From NCBI RefSeq assembly GCF_034670185.1, contig NZ_JAXMNY010000002.1, positions 124,001-188,000 on the forward strand: a DNA stretch of 64,000 bases, in the 5' to 3' direction. A model generated the notes under the pieces. The model was not told where the DNA came from, searched no databases, and saw only the letters and a program-made list of their open reading frames with translations. The translations under genes and the position numbers were made by a program. This document shows, piece after piece, positions 7,885 to 15,732 of the stretch (within the stretch, counting starts at the first letter, position 1; every line of letters begins with the position of its first letter). Source of the DNA: Nisaea sp. GTDB taxonomy: Bacteria > Pseudomonadota > Alphaproteobacteria > Thalassobaculales > Thalassobaculaceae.

Positions 7885-8940
7885 ATGTTGGACCGGATTT
7901 CAGAAAGAATACGTTCATTCGCTTGCCTCGCCGGCAGGCTTTGTGCGGCAACAATACTGTTGCTCACGACCTTGCCCGCACTTGCCCAGGACGTCTCTAC
8001 CCACCCCCGCCTCAAGATCATCAACGGATGCAGCGAAGTAATTTCAATCAACCACATCGTCGGTCACAACGGCGGAAAACTGACCGCACCGAACCCCGCT
8101 GTCCTGCAACCCAGCGGCCAGGCCGGGGATTCCGTGACATTCAATATTCCGGACAAAGGGCTTGCCGGCACACGGTTCTGGCCGAGCATGAAGGTGCAAT
8201 GCGCCGATGGTAGCTCAGGCTGCTCGATCGGGGAAAGCGGCGGTCCGGGTCTCGTATGCCCTGCCGGGATCGGCTGCGCGCCGCCGGTCGACTCGAAATT
8301 CGAAGGGACCTTCGGCTGCTTCGCGGCGGAAGCGGCAAAAGGCAATTGTCAGATCAACCCGTCCGGTAATGGCGCTCCTCTTCCGGATACCGACGGCTGG
8401 GACACCAGCATGGTCGATGGATATACGCTGCCCTACAAGGTCGAGATAAAGGGAAGCTGCCCGAACGGTCCGAAGAAGAACAAGATCGATTGCAGCAAAC
8501 TCAATCTCTCGCAATGCCCGACCAGTGAGGATCTCAGCACCAACGGCGCCTATCCGACGCTCGCCAACGAGGATCTGACCCTCAACTTCCCGACACCGAG
8601 TGGCGGCACAACCGATACTCAGACAGGCTGCTATTCACCCTGCTCCAAACTCTCCATCGGTGACTGGCAAAACATCCCGCACCCGCCATTCTCAAACGGC
8701 CCGACCACCTATGAGCCCTCCGCCCCCCAGGCCGACTATTATTGCTGCGGCGGGTCGGTCGGCGTTGAAGCCTGCCGGAATGGTCCTGTGGTCAAGACCG
8801 ACTACGTGAAATTGATCCACAAAATCTGCCCGCAGACCTACGCCTATGCCTATGACGATGGAACCGGCAATTTCTCCTGCCCGGCCACCGCCGAGACGAT
8901 CTACGAAGTCACGTTCTTCTGCCCGCTGCAAGACAGCTAG
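7885..8940 (+). CDS. Secreted thaumatin-like protein
   Basis: A 351-residue protein with a long signal peptide (hydrophobic LCAATILLLTTLPALA, cleavage near residue 34). The mature part follows the thaumatin-like plan: N-terminal strand RLKIINGCSEVISI, an FEGTFGC-like segment, the hallmark DTSMVDGYTLPYKVEI, and a C-terminal CPQTYAYAYDDGTGNFSCP with YEVTFFCP at the end. It has roughly 18 cysteines, consistent with the disulfide-rich fold. Thaumatin-like proteins bind or cleave beta-1,3-glucans or act against fungi in plants; bacterial roles are little known. The start ATG follows AAAGGAGA at 7871-7878. It is probably monocistronic. Confidence 0.88.
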   Translation: MLDRISERIRSFACLAGRLCAATILLLTTLPALAQDVSTHPRLKIINGCSEVISINHIVGHNGGKLTAPNPAVLQPSGQAGDSVTFNIPDKGLAGTRFWPSMKVQCADGSSGCSIGESGGPGLVCPAGIGCAPPVDSKFEGTFGCFAAEAAKGNCQINPSGNGAPLPDTDGWDTSMVDGYTLPYKVEIKGSCPNGPKKNKIDCSKLNLSQCPTSEDLSTNGAYPTLANEDLTLNFPTPSGGTTDTQTGCYSPCSKLSIGDWQNIPHPPFSNGPTTYEPSAPQADYYCCGGSVGVEACRNGPVVKTDYVKLIHKICPQTYAYAYDDGTGNFSCPATAETIYEVTFFCPLQDS

Positions 8941-8946
8941 ACCGCC

Positions 8947-8970
8947 CGGACGAGACACCCTGCTCGTCCG
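8947..8970 (+). terminator. Hairpin downstream of the thaumatin-like gene
   Basis: CGGACGAG (8947-8954) pairs with CTCGTCCG (8963-8970) across an 8-base loop, directly after the stop codon. It lacks a T-run, so it may act as a factor-assisted terminator or an mRNA 3' end. Confidence 0.45.
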
Positions 8971-9130
8971 ATGCTCCCACCTCAGGATCAGGGCTCGTTC
9001 AGGGCCTTGATCCTTCTTTCCGTTCCTTCCCGTTGATCCCGAACGCGCCGCGCGCTTAAACTCGCCGCCTTCGGGCCCGGCAGGCCCGGTCATCAACCGC
9101 CCGTCTGCAATCAATGGAAGTGAGTTGCCA

Positions 9131-10174
9131 ATGGAATACCGCCCGCTCGGACGAACGAACCTGCGCGTCAGCGTCATCTGCCTCGGAACCATGACCTATG
9201 GTGAGCAGAACAGCGAAGCCGAAGGCCACGAGCAGATGGACTACGCGCTGGAACGCGGCGTCAATTTCTTCGACACGGCGGAAATGTATTCCGTGCCGCC
9301 CCGGGCCGAGACCTATGGTCGGACAGAGGAAGTCATCGGCACCTGGGTCAAGGCCAGCGGCAAGCGGGACAAGGTGATCCTGGCGACCAAGGTGGTCGGT
9401 CCGGGAGAGCGTTTCGCCCATGTCCGCGACGGCAATCCGAAGTTCAACCGCGAACACATCACAGCCGCTGTCGATGCCAGCCTGAAACGGATGCAGACGG
9501 ACTATATCGACCTCTACCAACTGCACTGGCCGGAGCGCTCCACGAACACTTTTGGCAAACTCAACTATGTGCATGCCGAGGAACAGGACTGGACGCCGCT
9601 GGAAGAGACCCTCGGCGTCCTCGCCGACCTGATCAAGGAAGGCAAGATCCGGCATATCGGTCTTTCCAACGAGACGCCCTGGGGCACCATGAAATGCATC
9701 GCGCTGTCCGATGCCATGGGCCTGCCGCGACCCGTTTCGGTTCAGAATCCCTACAATCTGCTGAACCGCAGCTTCGAGGTCGGCCTCGCCGAAGTGGCGA
9801 TCCGCGAGGATTGCGGGTTGCTGGCCTACTCGCCCATCGCCGGCGGTGTGCTCAGCGGCAAGTATCTTGATGGCGCTCAGCCGGAAGGCGCCCGCATGAC
9901 GCTGTTCCCGGGTAATTTCTCGCGCTATCTGAAGCCGAATGCCGAGGAAGCCACAATCGCCTATGCCAAGCTCGCCAAGGAGTACGGATTCGCGCCTGCG
10001 GACCTCGCAAACACATTCGTTAACACCCGCCAGTTCACCACCTCGAACATCATTGGCGCGACAACGATGAAGCAGCTCGAAAGCAATATAGACACTGCCG
10101 AAATGGTGCTTCCGGAAGCCCTTCTGGAAGAGATCGAAAAGGTTAACCAGCTGTACTCAAATCCCTGTCCTTGA
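9131..10174 (+). CDS. Aldo/keto reductase, Tas type
   Basis: A 347-residue NADPH-dependent oxidoreductase of the aldo/keto reductase superfamily. It opens MEYRPLGRTNLRVSVICLGTMTYGEQN, carries the active-site Asp and Tyr in FFDTAEMYSVPP and the catalytic Lys in KVILATKVVGPG, and later reads YIDLYQLHWPER and IGLSNETPWG. The C-terminal cofactor segment (NIIGATTMKQLESNI) is present. The insert ERSTNTFGKLNYVHAEEQDW is typical of the Tas subgroup. The ATG at 9131 is preferred over a TTG two codons upstream because it begins the conserved strand. The substrate is unknown. It is followed 31 bases later by thpR. Confidence 0.93.
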   Translation: MEYRPLGRTNLRVSVICLGTMTYGEQNSEAEGHEQMDYALERGVNFFDTAEMYSVPPRAETYGRTEEVIGTWVKASGKRDKVILATKVVGPGERFAHVRDGNPKFNREHITAAVDASLKRMQTDYIDLYQLHWPERSTNTFGKLNYVHAEEQDWTPLEETLGVLADLIKEGKIRHIGLSNETPWGTMKCIALSDAMGLPRPVSVQNPYNLLNRSFEVGLAEVAIREDCGLLAYSPIAGGVLSGKYLDGAQPEGARMTLFPGNFSRYLKPNAEEATIAYAKLAKEYGFAPADLANTFVNTRQFTTSNIIGATTMKQLESNIDTAEMVLPEALLEEIEKVNQLYSNPCP

Positions 10175-10205
10175 CAGCCTGCGCGAGCGTGATAGCCAAT
10201 TATGT

Positions 10206-10829
10206 ATGAACAGGTTGTTCGTCGCGCTCGCGCTACCCGACCATGTCCGCGCCGCACTCTCCCGGCTGCGCCGCGGTTTTCCCGGCGCCCGTTGGGTCGC
10301 GGAAGAAAACTTTCACCTGACATTGAGATTTATCGGCGCGGTCGATAACCGGGCGATGGACGACATCGCCGCGCAACTGGATCGTGTCCGCGAGCCGGGT
10401 TTCGACCTTGAGCTCGACGGTTTCGGCTGCTTCGAGACAAAGGGCCGGGCCCGCGCGCTCTGGGCCCGGGTCCTGGCCAGCGACGAATTGCTTCATCTGC
10501 AACGCAAGATCGACACCGGGCTCGATGCGGTCGGCGTTGAACGCGAGACCCGCAGGTTCAAACCACATGTGACACTGGCCCGCTTCAAGGACGCGCCGCT
10601 CGGTCCGGTGAATGATTTCATCTGCGAGGCGAGCCCTTTCAGCACCGGGCCGTTCCCGATCGGCTCCTTCACGCTCTATCGCAGTTTTCTCCATCGGGAC
10701 GGACCGATCTACCGTCCCGAAGTGGTCTATCCGTTGGACGGTGATGCCTTTTCAGATCCCTATTTCGACGAATTCAGGGACGAAGAGGATTACGAAATCA
10801 CAGACGGCACCGCCATTTCGTCGCATTAA
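10206..10829 (+). CDS. thpR: RNA 2',3'-cyclic phosphodiesterase ThpR (2H family)
   Basis: A 207-residue 2H phosphoesterase with both catalytic tetrapeptides: HLTL in EENFHLTLRFIG and HVTL in RFKPHVTLARFK. The N-terminal MNRLFVALALPDHVRAAL is typical. Members open 2',3'-cyclic phosphates at RNA ends and ligate tRNA half-molecules in vitro. An acidic C-terminal tail (YFDEFRDEEDYEITDG) extends beyond the usual length of about 180 residues. It may be co-transcribed with the aldo/keto reductase upstream. Confidence 0.93.
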   Translation: MNRLFVALALPDHVRAALSRLRRGFPGARWVAEENFHLTLRFIGAVDNRAMDDIAAQLDRVREPGFDLELDGFGCFETKGRARALWARVLASDELLHLQRKIDTGLDAVGVERETRRFKPHVTLARFKDAPLGPVNDFICEASPFSTGPFPIGSFTLYRSFLHRDGPIYRPEVVYPLDGDAFSDPYFDEFRDEEDYEITDGTAISSH

Positions 10830-10900
10830 GGCGGCATCGACACGGTTTTTTCACAAAGACCTGCAAGGATAGCTGACCGGCAGGAAGGCTTTGGTGAACC

Positions 10901-11650
10901 ATGCTTCGTCTCTTTTGTTTTGTGCTCGTGTTGGTCTGTTCCCTGCCGCGCATCGGTGCGGCTGATATCCCGGTCGATATCGAGCTGGTCCTGGCCGTCG
11001 ACTGCTCCTCCAGTGTCGATGACGAGGAATTCGCACTGCAGGTCTCCGGCATGGCCAACGCATTCCGCGACCCGATGATCCAGGACGCCATCCAGAATGG
11101 CGTCGAGGGCGCCATCGGGATCTCCATCATCCAGTGGTCCAGCGAGCGCTTTCAGAATGTCGCCGTGCGCTGGCGCCTGCTGACAGGTCCTGACGACGCG
11201 CACAAACTCGCGAACGAGATCGAGGCAATGCCGCGCACCATCGGCACCGGCGCGACCTCGATCTCCAATGCGCTGCTCTTCGCCGCCAACAGTTTCAGCG
11301 GCAATGGCATGGAGGGATACCGCCGGGTAATCGACATGTCCGCGGACGGCGAAAACAATCAGGGCCTTGATATTCATATCGCCCGTGCACAGGTCCTGGC
11401 CCGTGGCATCACCATCAACGGCTTGGCGATCCGCAACGAATTCCCGAATCTCGATATCTATTTCGAGGATCGGGTGATCGGCGGCGACAGGGCTTTTACC
11501 GAAGTGGCGAAAGACTACGAGGACTACCGAAACGCCATCTTCCGGAAACTTTTCCGCGAATTGCGCGATGTCCCCGTTGCGGACGGGTCCGGCATTGCCC
11601 CATCATGGGATCCGTCATGGAAAGAAGCGCGGCTTATGCAGCGGCGCTGA
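10901..11650 (+). CDS. Exported DUF1194 (von Willebrand A-like) protein, copy 1
   Basis: A 249-residue protein with a signal peptide (MLRLFCFVLVLVCSLPRIGA) followed by a von Willebrand factor A-type fold. A metal-site motif DxSxS sits in VDCSSSVDDEEF (Asp34, Ser36, Ser38), with GATSISNAL and the later RVIDMSADGENN. DUF1194 proteins are found in alphaproteobacteria; their function is not established, but the fold suggests metal-dependent protein binding in the periplasm. A paralogue follows at once. The last 45 bases are Trp/Lys/Arg-rich coding sequence just before that second copy. Confidence 0.88.
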   Translation: MLRLFCFVLVLVCSLPRIGAADIPVDIELVLAVDCSSSVDDEEFALQVSGMANAFRDPMIQDAIQNGVEGAIGISIIQWSSERFQNVAVRWRLLTGPDDAHKLANEIEAMPRTIGTGATSISNALLFAANSFSGNGMEGYRRVIDMSADGENNQGLDIHIARAQVLARGITINGLAIRNEFPNLDIYFEDRVIGGDRAFTEVAKDYEDYRNAIFRKLFRELRDVPVADGSGIAPSWDPSWKEARLMQRR

Positions 11651-11685
11651 CGGGACACTTCAAACACGAAAAACAGGGTGACGGC

Positions 11686-12375
11686 TTGAGACTTCTGAAA
11701 ACGGTTCTGGGCCTGCTTTTTTTCTGCGCCGCACCGTCTTCCGTTGCCCAGACCGAATATCCGGTCGATGTCGAACTGGTGCTCGCCATCGACTCCTCCG
11801 CCAGCGTCGACCGCGATGAGTTCGATCTGCAACTGCGCGGCCTTGCCCTCGCTTTCAACGATCCGGACGTGCAGCAAGCCATCAGGAACGGCGCATTTCA
11901 GGCCATTGCGGTGACTCTGGTCGAATGGTCCAGCGTCGACCGGCAGGCGATCAACATTCCATGGCGTCTCATCAACAGCGCCGAAAGCGCCGAAGCTTTC
12001 GCCACGGACCTCGCCTCCTCCGCCCGTGTGGTGGAGACCGGCGCCACCTCGATCTCGGCCGCCATTGCTTACAGCGTGCCCCTGTTTGCCGCGAACGGCT
12101 TCGCCGGACAGCGTCAGGTGATCGATATTTCCGGAGACGGCTTCAACAATTCCGGCCGGTTGATGCAGGAGGGCCGCGAGATCGCCAGCAATGCCCGCGT
12201 CACCATCAACGGCCTCGCAATCCAGAACCAGGTGCTGGATCTCGGCGGCTATTTCGAGGAAAACGTCATCACCGGCCCCGGCGCCTTCGTCATCACCGCC
12301 GCGGACTACGAGGACTACATCCAGGCAATCCGGCGAAAATTGCTGCGGGAAATCAAGGCAGCGCCGATTTCCTAG
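11686..12375 (+). CDS. Exported DUF1194 (von Willebrand A-like) protein, copy 2
   Basis: A paralogue of the gene before it, 229 residues from a TTG at 11686. That start is preceded by AGGG with a 7-base gap and gives a signal peptide RLLKTVLGLLFFCAAPSSVAQ. An in-frame start at 11605 would overlap copy 1 and add a charged stretch before the signal, so it is less likely. The metal motif is present in AIDSSASVDRDEF, then ETGATSISAAIAY and VIDISGDGFNNSG. The two copies share the order EYP/DIPVDxELVLAxD, TINGLAI and DYEDY near the C-terminus. It ends 4 bases inside the convergent deacetylase gene. Confidence 0.85.
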   Translation: MRLLKTVLGLLFFCAAPSSVAQTEYPVDVELVLAIDSSASVDRDEFDLQLRGLALAFNDPDVQQAIRNGAFQAIAVTLVEWSSVDRQAINIPWRLINSAESAEAFATDLASSARVVETGATSISAAIAYSVPLFAANGFAGQRQVIDISGDGFNNSGRLMQEGREIASNARVTINGLAIQNQVLDLGGYFEENVITGPGAFVITAADYEDYIQAIRRKLLREIKAAPIS

Positions 12376-13421
12376 CCGCGCACGCCCTCGAAGCCATCCA
12401 GAAACGCCGCCAGATTGTCCCCAAGCTGGTCGGAGATATACCCGCCTTCCTGAACAAGCAGGCTTGGATACCCGGCCCCCGAGATCGTCCGCCCCATGCG
12501 GCGGAAGCCTTCCGTGGTGACCTTGCAGAACGCCAGCGGATCGGCCTCGGAGGCGTCGAGACCGAGGGCGACGACCAGCACGTCCGGCTTGAAGGCGGCC
12601 ACGCTTTCCAGCGCGTCGGCAAGGACGTCCATATAGGCGTCGTCGCCGGTGCCTTGCGGTAGCGGGTAATTCACGTTGCAACCCGCACCGTCACCTTCTC
12701 CGGTCTCGTCGGCGAAGCCCGTGAAGAACGGATAGTAGGTCGCCGGATCGCCATGCAGGGAGACGGTCAGCACGTCGCCGCGCTCGTAGAAAATGCCCTG
12801 CGTGCCGTTGCCGTGATGCACATCCACGTCGAGGATCGCGACCTTTGCCGCTCCCTTGTCGCGCAGGCGCTGGGCGGCGATGGCGGAATTATTCAGAAAG
12901 CAGAAGCCCCCAGCCTGATCCGCATAGGCATGGTGCCCAGGAGGGCGGCAGAGGGCATAGAGATAGGCGCCCCGCTCTCCACCGCCGATATCCTGCGCCA
13001 GCATGTCCGCAGCGGTCACGGCGACGTCTGAGGAGGCCAGAGCACCTTCCCAGGTGCCGGCCCCGATCGGACAGGCCGTGTCCGCTTGGTAATGGCCGGA
13101 CTGAGCCACGATATGCTGCGGCGGCTGCGCCATGTTGCGGCCGGAATGCACGTTCGGGATGATCTCGTCCGCATGGTCCGGCAGGGCGCACCAGCGCTCC
13201 CAGGCGTTTTCCAGAAAGTCGAGATAGCCCGCATCGTGTATCCGGGCCGCAGGAGCAGCACCGTGGGTACTGGTCGGGATCAGCGCATGGGCGGCATCCG
13301 TCGCCGCCTTGAACAGGATTTCCGCCCGCTCTGGCCGCTCCGGGCACTGCACGATCGCGCCCCGGGTAATGAAGCGTTTCGGGGCATGCACCGCATGCCC
13401 GTCCGTATAAACCACACGCAT
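12372..13421 (-). CDS. Histone-deacetylase-family amidohydrolase (acetylpolyamine type)
   Basis: A 349-residue zinc amidohydrolase of the arginase/deacetylase fold. The catalytic His pair is in CRPPGHHAYAD (His163/His164). Zinc ligands are Asp200 and His202 in DVDVHHGNGTQ, and Asp289 in GLDASEADPL. The catalytic Tyr is in QEGGYIS (Tyr328). Bacterial members remove acetyl groups from acetylpolyamines or small amides, less often from proteins; the exact substrate cannot be told. The start begins directly with the conserved MRVVYTDGHAVHAP. The gene follows pccB on the same strand by 27 bases and may share its transcript. Confidence 0.93.
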   Translation of the reverse strand: MRVVYTDGHAVHAPKRFITRGAIVQCPERPERAEILFKAATDAAHALIPTSTHGAAPAARIHDAGYLDFLENAWERWCALPDHADEIIPNVHSGRNMAQPPQHIVAQSGHYQADTACPIGAGTWEGALASSDVAVTAADMLAQDIGGGERGAYLYALCRPPGHHAYADQAGGFCFLNNSAIAAQRLRDKGAAKVAILDVDVHHGNGTQGIFYERGDVLTVSLHGDPATYYPFFTGFADETGEGDGAGCNVNYPLPQGTGDDAYMDVLADALESVAAFKPDVLVVALGLDASEADPLAFCKVTTEGFRRMGRTISGAGYPSLLVQEGGYISDQLGDNLAAFLDGFEGVRG

Positions 13422-13448
13422 CTTGTCTACTGCCGCCAGAGAGGAAGG

Positions 13449-14981
13449 TTAGAGAGGAATGTTGTCGTGCTTCTTCCAGGGATTTTCGAGCTGCTTGTTC
13501 TTCAGCATCGAGAGTCCCCGGCAAATCCGCCGCCGCGTGTTATGCGGCAAGATGACATCGTCGATATAACCGCGCGCACCGGCCACGAAGGGATTGGCGA
13601 ATTTCTGACGGTATTCCTCGGTCCGCTCGGCGATCTTCTCCTCATCGCCAAGATCGCCGCGGAAGATGATCTCCACCGCGCCCTTCGGCCCCATCACGGC
13701 AATTTCCGCCGTCGGCCAGGCGAAATTCAGATCGCCGCGCAGATGCTTCGAGCTCATCACGTCATAGGCGCCGCCATAGGCCTTGCGGGTAATGACTGTG
13801 ATCTTCGGCACCGTGGCTTCTGCATAGGCATAGAGCAGCTTGGCGCCATGCTTGATGATGCCGTTGAATTCCTGCGAGGTCCCCGGCAGGAAGCCTGGCA
13901 CGTCGACGAAGGTGACGATCGGAATGTTGAAGCAGTCGCAGAAGCGGACGAAACGGGCCGCCTTCTTCGAGCTTTCGATATCGAGGCAACCGGCCAGCAC
14001 CATCGGCTGATTGGCAACGATCCCCACCGTCGAGCCCATCATGCGAGCGAAACCGACCAGGATGTTGCCGGCATAGTTCGGCTGAATCTCGAAAAAATCG
14101 CCCTCGTCGACGACCTTCTCGATCAGCTCCTTCATGTCGTAGGGCTTGTTCGGATTGCTCGGGATCAGCGTATCGAGGGAAATCTCCGGCCGGTCCATGG
14201 TGTCGGCGGTCGGCCGTACCGGCGGTTTTTCCCGATTATTCAGCGGCAGGAAGTCGATGAAACGGCGGAGCTGCAGCAGCGCCTCGACATCGTTCTCGAA
14301 TGCCATATCGGCAACGCCGGACTTGGTCGAGTGCGTGATCGCACCGCCCAGTTCTTCCTGAGTCACCGTCTCGTGGGTCACCGTCTTCACCACGTCCGGG
14401 CCGGTGACGAACATGTAGGAGCTATCCTTCACCATGAAGATGAAGTCGGTCATGGCCGGGGAATAGACGGCCCCACCGGCGCACGGGCCCATGATCATAG
14501 AAATCTGCGGCACCACGCCCGAGGCCAGAACATTGCGCTGGAACACTTCGGCATAACCGCCGAGCGAAGCGACGCCTTCCTGGATGCGGGCCCCGCCACT
14601 GTCGTTCAGACCGATGACCGGCGCACCGACCTTCATGGCCTGGTCCATCAGCTTGCAGATCTTCTCCGCATGGGCTTCCGAGAGGGAGCCACCGAAGACG
14701 GTGAAGTCCTGGCTGAAGACGAAGATCATACGGCCGTTGACGGTGCCGTATCCGGTCACCACGCCATCGCCCGGCACCTTGTTCTCGGCCATGCCGAAAT
14801 CGGTGCAGCGATGCTCGACGAACATGTCCCATTCCTCGAACGAGCCTTCGTCGAGCAGTACCTCGATACGTTCTCGCGCTGTCAGCTTGCCTTTGGCATG
14901 CTGCGCCGCGACCCGCTTCTCGCCACCGCCCGCACGCGCTGCATCGCGCATTTCCCCGAGCCGCTGAATGATTTCCTGCAT
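13449..14981 (-). CDS. pccB: Acyl-CoA (propionyl-CoA) carboxylase carboxyltransferase subunit
   Basis: A 510-residue carboxyltransferase that moves the carboxyl group from biotin to propionyl-CoA or a similar acyl-CoA. Recognisable blocks are KLTARERIEVLLDEGSFEEW, SGGARIQEGVASLGGYAEVF, the crotonase-like oxyanion segments around MGPCAGGAVYSPAMTDF and KAYGGAYDVMSSK, and the family C-terminus NPWKKHDNIPL. The ATG at 14981 is preferred because GGGAG lies about 10 bases before it. The biotin-carrying alpha subunit is not in this window. Methylmalonyl-CoA formation from propionyl-CoA is the likely pathway. Confidence 0.95.
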   Translation of the reverse strand: MQEIIQRLGEMRDAARAGGGEKRVAAQHAKGKLTARERIEVLLDEGSFEEWDMFVEHRCTDFGMAENKVPGDGVVTGYGTVNGRMIFVFSQDFTVFGGSLSEAHAEKICKLMDQAMKVGAPVIGLNDSGGARIQEGVASLGGYAEVFQRNVLASGVVPQISMIMGPCAGGAVYSPAMTDFIFMVKDSSYMFVTGPDVVKTVTHETVTQEELGGAITHSTKSGVADMAFENDVEALLQLRRFIDFLPLNNREKPPVRPTADTMDRPEISLDTLIPSNPNKPYDMKELIEKVVDEGDFFEIQPNYAGNILVGFARMMGSTVGIVANQPMVLAGCLDIESSKKAARFVRFCDCFNIPIVTFVDVPGFLPGTSQEFNGIIKHGAKLLYAYAEATVPKITVITRKAYGGAYDVMSSKHLRGDLNFAWPTAEIAVMGPKGAVEIIFRGDLGDEEKIAERTEEYRQKFANPFVAGARGYIDDVILPHNTRRRICRGLSMLKNKQLENPWKKHDNIPL

Positions 14982-15032
14982 ACGTCTAATCTCCCTAGAT
15001 TGCGCCACGATAGGCGCAGCCCGCGCGGTGCG

Positions 15033-15728
15033 TCAAACCCGGCAGAAGGTAATGAAACGGGCGGCGTTCGTCATGTCCTCCGCCATCGCCTTGCGACGGG
15101 CCGTCGCTTCCCAGTCCTCGCCCCAGCGCTCGGCCTGGAACAGCTCGTCCAGCAGTGCGTATTCGATGCCTTTTTCCGCCTCGATGCGGCCTTCCAGAAC
15201 GGACAGCGCGATGACGAGCGAACCGAAACCGGTTGTCAGCTGATAGAGCCCGGAGAGCACCAGATGATTGTGATCGGCAATCCCGCCACGCAGTGCGGCA
15301 AGAGACTCTTCACTCTGGGTCAGAGGCATGATCCCCGCCGTGACAGCAAGCTCCGCCCCGAATCGCTCCCGGCACCAGTCCAGCAGCGGCTGCCAGGACT
15401 TGGCCTGCCGGACCACCAGATCGTCGGGATCTTCCGCCCGGTAGCAGACCAGATCGGAGCCGCCATAAGCAACGATCTGCTCGATCACGGCGTCGCGCTG
15501 CGGCGTCACCCGATCGATGCCGGTCGATGCCAACGACATGAACGGCATGGAAGCCGGGAGAATTTTCTCCTCCTGGGCATTCCATTCGGTCGCGATTTCC
15601 GCCGCGAGTTCCTCCCCCGGCAGCAGCAGCGGCGCCTTCGCCGGGGTAAGGACCGGTCGGTCATCAAGCAGAACCTGATAGCCGCCTTCCGCCGCCCCGA
15701 CCGAGGCGGCCTTGTAGAACCGTTTCAC
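15033..15728 (-). CDS. ATP12-family F1-ATPase assembly chaperone
   Basis: A 231-residue ATP12-type chaperone. It opens MKRFYKAASVGAAEGGYQVLLDDRPVLTP and carries LAAEIATEWNAQ, MPFMSLASTGIDRV, DLVCYRAEDPDDLV and the C-terminal DELFQAERWGEDWEA, all usual in alphaproteobacterial and mitochondrial ATP12. It helps assemble the alpha subunit of F1 ATP synthase. It starts 5 bases after the AsmA stop codon and is probably co-transcribed with it. Confidence 0.95.
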   Translation of the reverse strand: MKRFYKAASVGAAEGGYQVLLDDRPVLTPAKAPLLLPGEELAAEIATEWNAQEEKILPASMPFMSLASTGIDRVTPQRDAVIEQIVAYGGSDLVCYRAEDPDDLVVRQAKSWQPLLDWCRERFGAELAVTAGIMPLTQSEESLAALRGGIADHNHLVLSGLYQLTTGFGSLVIALSVLEGRIEAEKGIEYALLDELFQAERWGEDWEATARRKAMAEDMTNAARFITFCRV

Positions 15729-15732
15729 GCAC

